Positions 32,059-41,038 of a stretch of DNA of 64,000 bases are shown here, piece after piece; position 1 is the first letter of the stretch, and each line of letters begins with the position of its first letter. A program made the translations under genes and the position numbers. The notes under the pieces were generated by a model that worked only from the letters and a program-made list of their open reading frames with translations, had not been told where the DNA came from and searched no databases. Source of the DNA: a virus; IMG/VR virus record IMGVR_UViG_3300025849_003059, positions 1 through 64,000 of that record, one strand, 5' to 3'.

Positions 32059-33479
32059 TAGAATAATTTTATATAAGTTTGGTTATTATTATCAAGCAAT
32101 TTTATTAAGTTTTCCTTAACAATTTGTTTAACAGAGTGTTCATCATATTTTAACAATAAATTTCTATTGTGTTTTAAAATTGGAAGCATTTCGTTATACA
32201 TATCATTCCATTCATTTTTAGATTTATTTATTAAATTTTTACATAAATTAAATAATGCTATCATTCTATCATTGGGTGATTCCATTTCATCATAACTTTC
32301 ATCCCAAAAATCATTAAATGTTTTGAAACCATATGTTTTTAATTCCTTAAGTGTATATGGAGAACCTACCAAAACAAATGGATGATATTGCATTATTGGT
32401 TTTATGGTCTTTTCTGATATAAATCGTGTGTTATCTTGGAATTCTGTTTCAGTTACTATACTGAAATATGAATTGGTGTATATATCTTTACTTTCCCAAC
32501 CATACCCTTCAAGAGATTCAATATTATCATAATCAACAATTCTTTTTTGATTATTTAAAAGTTTTTTATATCCATCTTTTGCTTTTTGTTTATATTCTTC
32601 ATTATAAAATATTCTTTGTCTTTTAAAATGATGGTCATCTAATTTATCAATAAAAAATGGAAATAGATTTAAATTCATATCATATGAAGTGAAAGAATTT
32701 TCTAACAAATTTTCGTTTTCAAGTAATGATAAAAGTAAAATTCTATGAAATCGTAATCTTCTATTTAAACATAAAAACTTTTTTGTTTTTGGTTTATTTA
32801 AATCACTCTCTACTACTATACTACTTTTTTTATATTTTTCATTTTTTATTTTATCATATAAAACAGTTTTTAATTCAAAGTTTTTAAATGGAATAGCCCA
32901 ATTGAATAAACAAATTTTAATTTTATCGGTTTGGGGAAATTGTTGTAAATATTCATCGTGTAATTCAGATATATTTAATGTACTTGTAATAAAAATTATA
33001 CTGGTTGGATTTATTTTATGTTTTTTACATTCAAAATATATTTTATCTAAAATATTTCTATCATTATACCCTTCCATTTGATATTCTAAAACCAAATAAA
33101 AGTTTTTTGCATTTAAATACTCTAATGTAGTTGAAGATATATTAGAAAATACACTATTTTCATATTCTTTCATACCAAGAGTAGCTAAAATATTTGAAAA
33201 TGCAGTTATTGTATAGATGTATATTTCATCTGAATTACCTATTGTGTTTGTATCTTTATTATAGGTAATTTCATTTATACAATATTCACCTTTAAATAGC
33301 CCTCTCAATAATCTTGGTTTATTTACTTGTATTGCACCATAAGTATCTTGATAATCTTGATAAAATTCTGAAGATTGTTCAAAATCATGTTTTACAAATA
33401 AATCATAATGATTTGGATTGTATCCATTTGGAATAGGTCCATGTGGTCCTATTATATCATATACATCATTAATTTTCAT
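32058..33479 (-). CDS. Putative glycosyltransferase-like protein, paralogue 2
   Basis: A 473-residue protein, the tandem paralogue of the downstream gene. It has the same landmarks: K-F-L-C-L-N-R-R-L-R-F-H-R near 230, Y-F-S-I-V-T-E-T-E-F, S-E-K-T-I-K-P-I-M-Q-Y-H-P-F-V-L-V-G-S, and G-F-K-T-F-N-D-F-W-D-E-S-Y-D-E-M. Similarity is strongest in the C-terminal third; the N-terminal ~180 residues have diverged, as expected if the pair act on different substrates. It overlaps the TPP-enzyme gene by 11 bases. A glycosyltransferase role is inferred from the cluster and conserved pattern. Confidence 0.5.
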   Translation of the reverse strand: MKINDVYDIIGPHGPIPNGYNPNHYDLFVKHDFEQSSEFYQDYQDTYGAIQVNKPRLLRGLFKGEYCINEITYNKDTNTIGNSDEIYIYTITAFSNILATLGMKEYENSVFSNISSTTLEYLNAKNFYLVLEYQMEGYNDRNILDKIYFECKKHKINPTSIIFITSTLNISELHDEYLQQFPQTDKIKICLFNWAIPFKNFELKTVLYDKIKNEKYKKSSIVVESDLNKPKTKKFLCLNRRLRFHRILLLSLLENENLLENSFTSYDMNLNLFPFFIDKLDDHHFKRQRIFYNEEYKQKAKDGYKKLLNNQKRIVDYDNIESLEGYGWESKDIYTNSYFSIVTETEFQDNTRFISEKTIKPIMQYHPFVLVGSPYTLKELKTYGFKTFNDFWDESYDEMESPNDRMIALFNLCKNLINKSKNEWNDMYNEMLPILKHNRNLLLKYDEHSVKQIVKENLIKLLDNNNQTYIKLF

Positions 33480-34017
33480 AGTACAATTCAGGATATTCTA
33501 CTATAATATGTATTCCACCCCAATCTAATGCACGTTGATATGCAGGTACTATTTTTTCTATCTTATCTAATTTTGTAATTGTACAGTTTGTAGTTATTTT
33601 TTCAAAGGCATCTGTATAATCTGCTTTGTGTTGATGGCCTGGGTCTAATGGTTTATCACTTCCCTTACCAACTCTTACAATTACATTTGGTTTCCACTCA
33701 CCATCAGACATTGCTTCTAATTTATCTAAATGGTTTACTAATTGATTACAAGCAAGAATTAAGAAATCCCATCTTGGATAAAATGTAACAACTTGATGAC
33801 CGGTCATTGCCAATCCCATTGTCATTCCCATTTGAGTTTCTTCCATTACTGGTGTTTCTATCATTCTTTCTTTTGGTAATCCCTCAATCGTTTTACTCAT
33901 TGGGTTACCATAATAAACTATCTGTTGTCCGATGAATATTGTTTTATCATCTTCCATTGTAAGTTTCATTGCTTCAGTTAAAGCATCTAAATAAGGTGTG
34001 TATTCTGGTTGTGCCAT
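33469..34017 (-). CDS. TPP-dependent enzyme, pyrimidine-binding (E1-beta/transketolase-C-like) subunit
   Basis: A 182-residue protein matching the Pyr domain of transketolase or the 2-oxo acid dehydrogenase E1 beta chain: Y-L-D-A-L-T-E-A-M at the start, the M-I-E-T-P-V-M-E-E-T-Q-M-G-M-T-M-G-L-A-M-T-G segment near 50-72 with the cofactor-activating Glu, and F-Y-P-R-W-D-F-L-I-L-A-C-N-Q-L near 80. It lacks the C-terminal transketolase domain found in full E1-beta (~320 residues). Its likely partner is the E1-alpha-like protein at 35922-36560; the genes are separated by two SDR genes. In sugar clusters such pairs carry out ketol transfer or decarboxylation on sugar precursors. The reaction here is unknown. 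Confidence 0.68.
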   Translation of the reverse strand: MAQPEYTPYLDALTEAMKLTMEDDKTIFIGQQIVYYGNPMSKTIEGLPKERMIETPVMEETQMGMTMGLAMTGHQVVTFYPRWDFLILACNQLVNHLDKLEAMSDGEWKPNVIVRVGKGSDKPLDPGHQHKADYTDAFEKITTNCTITKLDKIEKIVPAYQRALDWGGIHIIVEYPELYYEN

Positions 34018-35009
34018 TATGGTTTTGAATTTGGGTCAAACTGGTCTTTGTTTTCTTTATACCATTTTAGTGCATCTTCCAATCCACTTCTTAAATCGTA
34101 CTTTGGTTTCCAACCGAGTTTTAATAATTTTTCATTTGATAATAATCTTGTAGGAATCATCGGTGCTTTGTTGTTTACAAATTCGATTGGATTATCGTTA
34201 CCTTCAATTTCTTTGATAAGATTAAGAACTTCCATTACTGTATGTCCTTTACCATAACAAACATTATAGATATCGTATTTATCTACTTTCTCTGCAACTG
34301 TAATAAATCCACCTACCATATCATCTACATGAATAACATCTCTTACTTCAGTACCATCACCCCAAAGTGGGATTGGATTTAATCCATCTGCTACTTTTCT
34401 GATATTTGCTGGTGTAACATGACACTTTTCGAAATCAAACTTATCATTCGGTCCAAACGAGTTGGAAGGTCTAATGATTACACATTGCATCGGGTCGTGA
34501 ATCTGATTAGAGAAAAACTCACATAAAGTTTCTCCATATCTTTTCATCCAACCAACTGCCTTATACGCAGGATATATGTTTGGTGTTTGTACATTCATAT
34601 CTTCAGTACAATATTCTCCACCAATATCTGGATAAGTTGTATTAGAAGAAATAAACATAAACTTACGAACCTTGTTTCTCCAACTCTGTTCCATAAGATT
34701 TGTATTCATTTCAACATTAGGAGTTACATGGAGTAGTGGATTCACCTTGGTATCTAACGCATTAGACGTATTCGCAGCACAATGAAAGATAACATCTACA
34801 CCTTTTGATACTAAATCACAAAAAGATGCTTCTCTCAAATCCCCATTGACATGTTCAACATTCTCATAACCATCGAAATCTTGACGTAACTCCCTTGACC
34901 AACTTGTTGACCTTAGGTTAGTGTAACCATTTTCATATAACGATTTTAATAGTCTTGAACCTATGAACCCACTTGCCCCAGTAACTAATATTTTATCTGT
35001 TTTTTTCAT
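34017..35009 (-). CDS. NAD(P)-dependent sugar epimerase/reductase (extended SDR)
   Basis: A 330-residue extended short-chain dehydrogenase. Rossmann motif G-A-S-G-F-I-G (11-17), active-site pattern with S-S-N-T-T-Y near 122, Y-P-A-Y-K (YxxxK) near 150, then I-R-P-S-N-S-F-G-P and G-D-G-T-E-V-R-D-V-I-H-V-D-D. The fold is that of nucleotide-sugar epimerases and GDP-fucose-synthase-like enzymes; the substrate cannot be read from sequence. It overlaps its neighbours by one and 17 bases. With two more SDRs, an RmlC-type epimerase and a TPP enzyme nearby, it probably helps make an unusual activated deoxy- or branched sugar. Confidence 0.8.
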   Translation of the reverse strand: MKKTDKILVTGASGFIGSRLLKSLYENGYTNLRSTSWSRELRQDFDGYENVEHVNGDLREASFCDLVSKGVDVIFHCAANTSNALDTKVNPLLHVTPNVEMNTNLMEQSWRNKVRKFMFISSNTTYPDIGGEYCTEDMNVQTPNIYPAYKAVGWMKRYGETLCEFFSNQIHDPMQCVIIRPSNSFGPNDKFDFEKCHVTPANIRKVADGLNPIPLWGDGTEVRDVIHVDDMVGGFITVAEKVDKYDIYNVCYGKGHTVMEVLNLIKEIEGNDNPIEFVNNKAPMIPTRLLSNEKLLKLGWKPKYDLRSGLEDALKWYKENKDQFDPNSKP

Positions 35010-35937
35010 AATGTTTGTATGTTCTTTTTATTCCTTGTTCGAATCCTAGTTTTGGTAACAACTCATATTTTTCTTGAATTTTGGTTGACATTTTTCTTCT
35101 CATATCACCATTAGGTTTAGTTGTATCCCAATTAATTTTTATTTCCTTACCACTTGCTTTGGCAACAGTTTCAATCATTCTTTTTATTGATATTTCTTCA
35201 CCACTACCTAAGTTAGTAGTTATGTGTAATTTATCTTCATAACATCTTATACATCCTTCTGCTACATCATCTGCATAAATGAAATCTCTTGTAGGTGTTC
35301 CATCTCCCCATGCCTCAATTTCATCAGTTGCCTCATAAATCTTTCTACAAGTTGCACCAATTACAGTTGCACCTTCACCAAAGTTATCATATTCACCAAA
35401 AATATTTGCTGGTCTTACAATTGTCCACTTATCATATCCATGTTGTACTTTATATGCTTCTAAATACAACTCTGGTATTCTTTTACTCCAAGATGGAAAC
35501 CAATCATTTGGTGATGGAAGTGTTTTCCAAACTGTATCTTCTATAAATTCTTCTGCTGGTTCATATACACCAACTGAACTCATGAAAACCAACCAACAAT
35601 TATGTTTATGACAATTTTCAATTATATTAATATTACCTTTAATAGATGGTTCTAAAAAATCTAATGGTTTTTCTTTTGCTCTGATTGGTGAACCTTTAAT
35701 TCCAAATGCATTAATTACACCATCAAACTTATAATATTCAAAGAACACTTCTAATTCTTTTGAATTACGAATATCCATTCTTTCAAAATGAAATTCTGTT
35801 TCTGATGGTAAAAATTTAGAATAGTTTATATCAATTCCAATTACTCTATACCCTCGTCTTATTAAACCATGAGTTAGATATGTACCAACTAACCCACTAC
35901 AACCTGTTACTAATATTGTTCCTAAAAAACTACCCAT
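34993..35937 (-). CDS. GDP-fucose-synthase-like SDR, active-site Tyr apparently replaced
   Basis: A 314-residue extended SDR with G-C-S-G-L-V-G near 12-18, I-V-R-P-A-N-I-F-G, G-D-G-T-P-T-R-D-F-I-Y-A-D-D-V-A-E-G, and a C-terminal D-T-T-K-P-N-G-D-M-R-R-K resembling GDP-L-fucose synthase (T-K-P-N-G-x-x-R-K). The usual YxxxK appears as P-S-W-S-K, with Pro at the Tyr position beside Trp and Phe. Either another residue supplies the proton or the protein has altered chemistry. It overlaps the TPP alpha gene by 16 bases. Substrate unknown. Confidence 0.75.
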   Translation of the reverse strand: MGSFLGTILVTGCSGLVGTYLTHGLIRRGYRVIGIDINYSKFLPSETEFHFERMDIRNSKELEVFFEYYKFDGVINAFGIKGSPIRAKEKPLDFLEPSIKGNINIIENCHKHNCWLVFMSSVGVYEPAEEFIEDTVWKTLPSPNDWFPSWSKRIPELYLEAYKVQHGYDKWTIVRPANIFGEYDNFGEGATVIGATCRKIYEATDEIEAWGDGTPTRDFIYADDVAEGCIRCYEDKLHITTNLGSGEEISIKRMIETVAKASGKEIKINWDTTKPNGDMRRKMSTKIQEKYELLPKLGFEQGIKRTYKHYEKNR

Positions 35938-36560
35938 TTGCCTGTCCCATAATGTGGGAATTTTGATTCATACTTATAATAGATTACATCTTTTGGTATT
36001 TCTCTTTGAATACCACCCCATGTATCTAATGTTGGGGTATTTGTACTTACACCATTATCTTCCACAACAAAGTGAAGTGGTAAATCATAGTTTCTCGCAT
36101 ATTTGTGAACTTCATAGAAGATTCCACTTTCAAATGCCATATCACCTAAAAAAACCCAAACCTTATTTGGACTACCTTGAAGTTTTAAAGCCTTTGCTAC
36201 ACCAAGTGCTATTGGTAAAGTACCAGTTACAATTGCTGATGAATAAAATTTAGAATCTTTATCTACAATTGTGATAGATTTACCATCTAATATTTTTTGT
36301 TTTAATACTGAAGGTTCTACTCCATGTAAAAGTGCATGATAATGTGACCTCCAAGTTGAAAATACCCAATCTTCTATACCAATTTTATTAAATATTTTGA
36401 TAAGTTCACTTTCATTACCATTTGATAAATGAATGGGTCCTTTGATTTCTCCATTTTCCCAATGTGAAATGATATCGTTTTCAAAATCAATTAAATCTTG
36501 TTTTGACCAATTTCCATCAACCCATCTATCTTCGTGATAATCTAAATTTTTAATGTTCAT
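35922..36560 (-). CDS. TPP-dependent enzyme, diphosphate-binding (E1-alpha-like) subunit
   Basis: A 212-residue protein equivalent to the PP domain of E1-alpha or transketolase: H-Y-H-A-L-L-H-G near 69-76, G-T-L-P-I-A-L-G-V-A near 113, and the TPP/Mg signature near 138-172, G-D-M-A-F-E-S-G-I-F-Y-E ... L-P-L-H-F-V-V-E-D-N-G-V-S-T-N-T. The motif starts G-D-M rather than the usual G-D-G. It is shorter than full E1-alpha (~330 residues). Its partner is the Pyr-domain protein at 33469-34017. The pair lies among SDR and RmlC genes, suggesting modification of a nucleotide sugar rather than central metabolism. Overlaps both neighbours. Confidence 0.72.
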   Translation of the reverse strand: MNIKNLDYHEDRWVDGNWSKQDLIDFENDIISHWENGEIKGPIHLSNGNESELIKIFNKIGIEDWVFSTWRSHYHALLHGVEPSVLKQKILDGKSITIVDKDSKFYSSAIVTGTLPIALGVAKALKLQGSPNKVWVFLGDMAFESGIFYEVHKYARNYDLPLHFVVEDNGVSTNTPTLDTWGGIQREIPKDVIYYKYESKFPHYGTGKWVVF

Positions 36561-37134
36561 ATCTGTCTCGTTTTGATAAGATTGGTGATTGTACTGGCCA
36601 ATCTATTTTAAATCGTTTATCGTTAAACACAATGGTTTTCTGTGCGGTTTCATCGTTGTACTCACCTTGGTATGCCATTTTGTAAAAGAACATTGAATTA
36701 TCTTCCATAACAAAATGTCCATTTGCAAACATTGGTGGTATAAGAACTTGTGTACCAGTTTCAGGTGAAAGTACAAATGATTCCCATTTTCCATAAGTTG
36801 TTGAATGGGGTCTAACATCCAATACTACTAAGTAAATTTTACCATGAGGACAACTAACTAATTTCCAAGTTTTCTCATCATAGTGCATTCCTCTAAGAAC
36901 TCCATACTTTGATTTTGAAAATCTATCGTGTTTAAATTGTAATCCTTTGTTTCTTTCATTTGCAGGTAATAACCTATCATAATAATCTGAATGATATGTT
37001 GTAGATATTGAACCTCTGAACTCGTAATAAGTAGATGGTTGTACTACCTTCACTTCATTGAGCACTGAACCATTGTAATAATGGAAATCATTCCAATCTC
37101 TTTCTTTATAAAATATACTTCTATTTAATGCCAT
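36550..37134 (-). CDS. RmlC-type dTDP-4-keto-sugar 3,5-epimerase-like protein
   Basis: A 194-residue cupin. The segment F-K-H-D-R-F-S-K-S-K-Y-G-V-L-R-G-M-H-Y-D (about 67-86) matches the RmlC signature with R-G-x-H-Y holding the catalytic His. Y-L-V-V-L-D-V-R-P-H-S-T-T-Y-G-K-W and L-I-P-P-M-F-A-N-G-H-F-V follow as in the family. RmlC inverts C3 and C5 of dTDP-4-keto-6-deoxyglucose on the way to rhamnose; related enzymes act on other keto-sugars. It overlaps the SDR gene upstream and the TPP gene downstream, in the core of the sugar-nucleotide section. Confidence 0.82.
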   Translation of the reverse strand: MALNRSIFYKERDWNDFHYYNGSVLNEVKVVQPSTYYEFRGSISTTYHSDYYDRLLPANERNKGLQFKHDRFSKSKYGVLRGMHYDEKTWKLVSCPHGKIYLVVLDVRPHSTTYGKWESFVLSPETGTQVLIPPMFANGHFVMEDNSMFFYKMAYQGEYNDETAQKTIVFNDKRFKIDWPVQSPILSKRDRYEH

Positions 37135-38086
37135 AACCTAGTGGAAAATCATTTCTATATTTAGAACTTAAATCTGATATTAGAATTGTGTAAGTTTTTA
37201 TTAACTCTTCTATACCCTTTTCTAATGTATATTGAGGTTTCCATGCATTAGATTCTAATTTTTGATTAGATACTACATAATCTCTTTTATCAGGGTCCTC
37301 GTAATTATCGTTGTAGAAAATTTGAAAAGATGGTATCTGTTCTTGTATTGCTTCACACAATTGTTGTTTAGTAAGATTTGCTTCTGATAACCCTACATTG
37401 TACACTTCACCACTATGTAGATAATATTCTTCAATCATACTTCTAAATACCAAAGCAACATCTCTGATGTGAATGAAGTTTCTTACAAATTTCTTTTCAA
37501 ATAATACTATGGATTTATCTGTTAGGGCTTTGTAAACAAATTCGTTTACTAATAAATCCATTCTCATTCTTGGTGAAGTTCCAAAAACAGTAGCAAGACG
37601 TAAAGAGATTCCTCCTATCCCAAGAACCTCTTTTTCTGCCTCAACTTTGGTTTTTCCATAGTGGGAAATCGGGTTAAGTGGACTTTCTTCAGTACACACC
37701 CCATTCTCTCCTATCCCATATCCACTATTTGTGTTCGGATAAACCACCTTTTTATCATTTTCTTTTGCAATATCACAAACAAACTTAACGTGCTCGTAAT
37801 TTATTTGTGTTGCTAATTCTTTATCTCTTTCACAAGCAGGAAATCCTACGATTGCTGCAAGTGGAATAATTACATCATTTTGTAATACTAATTCTTTTAG
37901 TAATTCTTTATCTCTTACATCACCATTAATGAATTTAAAAGTTTCATAGTGTGAAAAGTTTATAACAGATGTTTGATTATACATCATGTTATCTAATATT
38001 GTAACTTGTTTTGAATCTTGTAATAATACTTCTGTAATTACAGAACCTAAGTAACCTGCACCACCAGTAATTAGTATTTTTGTCAT
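37121..38086 (-). CDS. NAD-dependent sugar epimerase/dehydratase (extended SDR)
   Basis: A 321-residue extended SDR with a canonical G-G-A-G-Y-L-G (8-14), the catalytic Y-G-K-T-K (YxxxK) near 143, R-L-A-T-V-F-G and N-F-I-H-I-R-D-V-A. It resembles the NAD-dependent epimerase/dehydratase family acting on UDP-, GDP- or dTDP-sugars. It overlaps the first radical-SAM gene (38083) by four bases and the RmlC-like gene by 14, so it links the radical-SAM and sugar-nucleotide sections. Specific substrate unknown. Confidence 0.82.
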   Translation of the reverse strand: MTKILITGGAGYLGSVITEVLLQDSKQVTILDNMMYNQTSVINFSHYETFKFINGDVRDKELLKELVLQNDVIIPLAAIVGFPACERDKELATQINYEHVKFVCDIAKENDKKVVYPNTNSGYGIGENGVCTEESPLNPISHYGKTKVEAEKEVLGIGGISLRLATVFGTSPRMRMDLLVNEFVYKALTDKSIVLFEKKFVRNFIHIRDVALVFRSMIEEYYLHSGEVYNVGLSEANLTKQQLCEAIQEQIPSFQIFYNDNYEDPDKRDYVVSNQKLESNAWKPQYTLEKGIEELIKTYTILISDLSSKYRNDFPLGYGIK

Positions 38087-39285
38087 AAAACTGTATTTTT
38101 AATAATCAATTCATTTAATTCGCTAAATGTATTTGAAAACGATTGATTTCTTGAGTTATCTAAAATTTTATTTTTTAAAATAAAGTTATCCCACGAATTT
38201 CTATTAAAATCTTTTGAATTCATGCTATTCAAAACACCGAACATACTATCTTTAACATGAGGTGGAATATATTCCTTATATAAATATATATTAAATTTTT
38301 TATTTATCGTATTTTTTACAGCATTTGGTAAGTTTGATGGTGCATAAAAATCAGGCCATGATACATCAATAAAGTATGGATTCATTTTCATGTCCAAACA
38401 CCAATCTACTAATTCATCTAAATAAAATATACTTAAATTTGTAACTGTAACTGCAACGTCAAAATCAATTTTATCTGATTTGTATTTTAACCAGTTTTCA
38501 ATATTAGATTTTACTTGATTCCAATCTCCATGGTGTCTTATATAATTAAACCTATCTTTAGTAGCATCAATAGAGAATGAAATAACTACTCTTTTAAATT
38601 GTTTAAGTATATCAATATATTCTTCTCTAAATATTGTACCATTTGTATTAAAATGTAGTTCTTGATTTTTAGAATATCCAAGTTCTATCGATTTTTTTAG
38701 AGTTTCCCATTGTTTTTTTATCAACATTGGTTCTCCACCGTACATATCAATGTGTGTTATCTCGGATAGGTTCTCTTCAATCTCATTCCAAAAAATTGAA
38801 GAATCATCATATGATTTATAATAAGTTTTTACCCATTCTTTATAAACATTATCATCAGAATGACCACCACTATCATCATGTAGTATTCTATGTTCATCAA
38901 ACCATTTAATTGATGCACCAACTGAACACATTCTACAAGCAAGATTACAAGTATTACCAAGATTTAGTTCTAAAAATTTTAATTTAATAGAATCATCTAT
39001 ATGAAATCGTTCATTATCATTTATTCTTTTACTTTTATTTGAATTTTTTTCATCTACCCAACATCGTTTACACCCATCGTGTTTAATCCCATTTTCCAAA
39101 TCCTCAATAAGTTGTTTCCTATCAGGACTGTGCATCATTTCTTCAAAAGTGTGTGTATCGGTTTTTATGATATTTCCTTTTGTATCTTTGAATGGTTTAG
39201 ATTCATCGTAATAACAACATGGGGTGATATAACCACCATTTGCTACTCGTAATCCACTATAAGAATGTACACATCTTAAATCCAT
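38083..39285 (-). CDS. Radical SAM protein with N-terminal twitch/SPASM-like Cys cluster, no. 6 of 6
   Basis: A 400-residue radical-SAM enzyme. The core cluster motif is C113-x3-C117-x2-C120 (C-N-L-A-C-R-M-C), followed by the SAM-binding G-G-E-P in M-Y-G-G-E-P-M-L. The N-terminal part (T-P-C-C near 21-24 and G-C-K-R-C near 71-75) supplies extra Cys for an auxiliary iron-sulphur cluster, as in twitch/SPASM proteins, but before the core rather than after. It is separated from the other five by a GT7 gene, a cytidylyltransferase and a small gene. Radical-SAM/SPASM proteins oxidise or epimerise peptides or sugars; the substrate here is unknown. Confidence 0.85.
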   Translation of the reverse strand: MDLRCVHSYSGLRVANGGYITPCCYYDESKPFKDTKGNIIKTDTHTFEEMMHSPDRKQLIEDLENGIKHDGCKRCWVDEKNSNKSKRINDNERFHIDDSIKLKFLELNLGNTCNLACRMCSVGASIKWFDEHRILHDDSGGHSDDNVYKEWVKTYYKSYDDSSIFWNEIEENLSEITHIDMYGGEPMLIKKQWETLKKSIELGYSKNQELHFNTNGTIFREEYIDILKQFKRVVISFSIDATKDRFNYIRHHGDWNQVKSNIENWLKYKSDKIDFDVAVTVTNLSIFYLDELVDWCLDMKMNPYFIDVSWPDFYAPSNLPNAVKNTINKKFNIYLYKEYIPPHVKDSMFGVLNSMNSKDFNRNSWDNFILKNKILDNSRNQSFSNTFSELNELIIKNTVL

Positions 39286-39617
39286 TATGATTCTATAATT
39301 TTAAAATTATCAAATATTTCAATATATTCTTTTAATTTTTTTGAAAGTATTTTATTTAAATCAATTCCATCTAAAATTGATTTTCTTTTATTTTTTACAA
39401 CAATCAAAAATGTATTTGAATTATCATTTAACATTTGGGATGTTAGTCGATGTGTTAATGTTTTTTTATGGTTTGGATATTTTTCTTTGAATGATTTTTT
39501 ATCAGTAATTGTATTTTTTAGTATATTTGATAAATTTTCTTTTTGATAATTAAATGGTACATATCCATTTGGTGTTAAAAAATCATACACAACGTAAAAC
39601 TTTGTAAAATCTCTCAT
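39285..39617 (-). CDS. Small unknown protein in the sugar operon
   Basis: A 110-residue, Lys/Asn-rich protein sharing one base with the radical-SAM gene after it and four with the GT7 gene before it. The N-terminus (F-Y-V-V-Y-D-F-L-T-P-N-G-Y-V-P-F-N-Y) is aromatic, and the middle has F-L-I-V-V-K-N-K-R-K-S. No family recognised. Tight coupling to both neighbours suggests it belongs to the same pathway. Confidence 0.5.
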   Translation of the reverse strand: MRDFTKFYVVYDFLTPNGYVPFNYQKENLSNILKNTITDKKSFKEKYPNHKKTLTHRLTSQMLNDNSNTFLIVVKNKRKSILDGIDLNKILSKKLKEYIEIFDNFKIIES

Positions 39618-41038
39618 AATTTTACATTTACCATCTTTGCTTTTGGTGATATTTCTTCAATACTAACTAATTCATACTTTAAAGAATTCATACCATCGGA
39701 TTTATAATCCCAATCACCTTGTTGCATTTGTCTTATATATCTTCTTTCGTTTCTTGCGGTTGTTTCTCCCTTTTTCCACTTACCATCAATTAATCCTTCA
39801 TCTTCATGTTCTAAACAAAACATTCTACCAGGTACTCTGTGTGGTACTGTTGTGTATGGGATGTTAATATCTTCTTTTATATATTCACAGTTATTTATTT
39901 TACCTTCCACTTCATCAATTAAATCAATTGCTTTACCTTTTTTAAAATTCATGTGAAATACCAATCCATCATCTGTCGGTTTTTTCGAAAGATTTTCTAC
40001 TTCTTCTTTTGATAGTGGTCTATCCCACATCTTTACATCTGCTATATCTCCTTTAAACCATTTAGATACATCATTATCTTCAACTGATGTTGTTGTTCCT
40101 AAATAATATGGAGTATTTCCATATCTCTTTAAATGTCCTTCAAAATATTGAGGTGATTTAGTACCAGTACCCCATCTAGCATCAGATTCTTTTCCATTCA
40201 TATATAAATGAACTTTACCATCATCTACAACTAAAGTAACCCATGCCCATAATCCTTCGTAGCGTTTCATCCATTGATATAAATGATTTCCTTTATTGTT
40301 CCAAAGTTGAGCTGTGTACGCTCTTGAGTTATTATAAGATAATCCCCAATCATATCCTGGTCGTCTGAATATGGGGTATTCTACAAATCTCCTATCTTCA
40401 TCACCAATCAAGTAAATAGGAACTTTATCTTCTTGTTGTTGTGCTCGTACTAAAACAGAAACAGTATGTTCTCTTGTAGTAACATTTCTAAGTTTTCTTG
40501 ATGTTGGTATTTCTACATAAGATGAATTACCATCAAATCTTAAAAATTCCATATCTTTACCATCAAAATCCATGTAAGTATCATCTGCATAACCTTCTAA
40601 TACACATCTCCAAAACAAATCATCATCTTCCATACCCCAATCCCAATAATCATTAGAGTATCCATTAGTATTCATTACTTGCTCTTTTGAAAATAAAATT
40701 GCTCCACCAAAATATTCTTCATATTTTAGTTCATAGTTCATTTGTGAAATTTGAGTTGCAATATGTCTTGGTTTTTCAGTAGGGTAGGAATAATCACATC
40801 CTTCTTCTGGTACCATATCGATATCATGCCAAACAATATAATCACAACCATCCTTGAATGCTTGTTCTGCAGCAATATTTTTCATTGCACCTCTGTTAAA
40901 TAACTTATCATCTGTTTGGTGACCAAAATACATACAATAGTCGATACCCCTTTCTTCAAGAAATTTACCAATTCTTGGTACAAACTCCTTTAGATGGGCT
41001 TCTCTGTTTCTATATGGTACACAAACTCCTAGTTTCAT
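39614..41038 (-). CDS. GT7 beta-1,4-galactosyltransferase-like enzyme with inserted LamG-like domain, copy 1
   Basis: The start is the ATG at 41038, overlapping the previous stop as ATGA; a longer reading to 41101 is unlikely. The 474-residue product opens with the GT7 N-part (V-P-Y-R-N-R-E-A-H-L; F-N-R-G-A-M-K-N; D-I-D-M-V-P as DxD metal motif; F-G-G-A-I-L-F; W-D-W-G-M-E-D-D-D-L). About 225 residues of LamG/concanavalin-like sequence follow (W-A-W-V-T-L-V-V-D-D-G-K-V-H-L-Y-M-N-G). The GT7 C-part then resumes (R-M-F-C-L-E-H ... D-G-M-N-S-L-K-Y-E-L), matching animal beta-4-GalT R-M-I-R-H ... D-G-L-N-S-L. The insertion thus lies inside the catalytic domain. It may bind the acceptor glycan. Confidence 0.82.
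   Translation of the reverse strand: MKLGVCVPYRNREAHLKEFVPRIGKFLEERGIDYCMYFGHQTDDKLFNRGAMKNIAAEQAFKDGCDYIVWHDIDMVPEEGCDYSYPTEKPRHIATQISQMNYELKYEEYFGGAILFSKEQVMNTNGYSNDYWDWGMEDDDLFWRCVLEGYADDTYMDFDGKDMEFLRFDGNSSYVEIPTSRKLRNVTTREHTVSVLVRAQQQEDKVPIYLIGDEDRRFVEYPIFRRPGYDWGLSYNNSRAYTAQLWNNKGNHLYQWMKRYEGLWAWVTLVVDDGKVHLYMNGKESDARWGTGTKSPQYFEGHLKRYGNTPYYLGTTTSVEDNDVSKWFKGDIADVKMWDRPLSKEEVENLSKKPTDDGLVFHMNFKKGKAIDLIDEVEGKINNCEYIKEDINIPYTTVPHRVPGRMFCLEHEDEGLIDGKWKKGETTARNERRYIRQMQQGDWDYKSDGMNSLKYELVSIEEISPKAKMVNVKL

Noticed and set aside
36603-36818. Minus-strand ORF inside the RmlC-like gene
   Set aside because: Shadow frame with low-complexity composition; the RmlC-like frame holds all conserved motifs.
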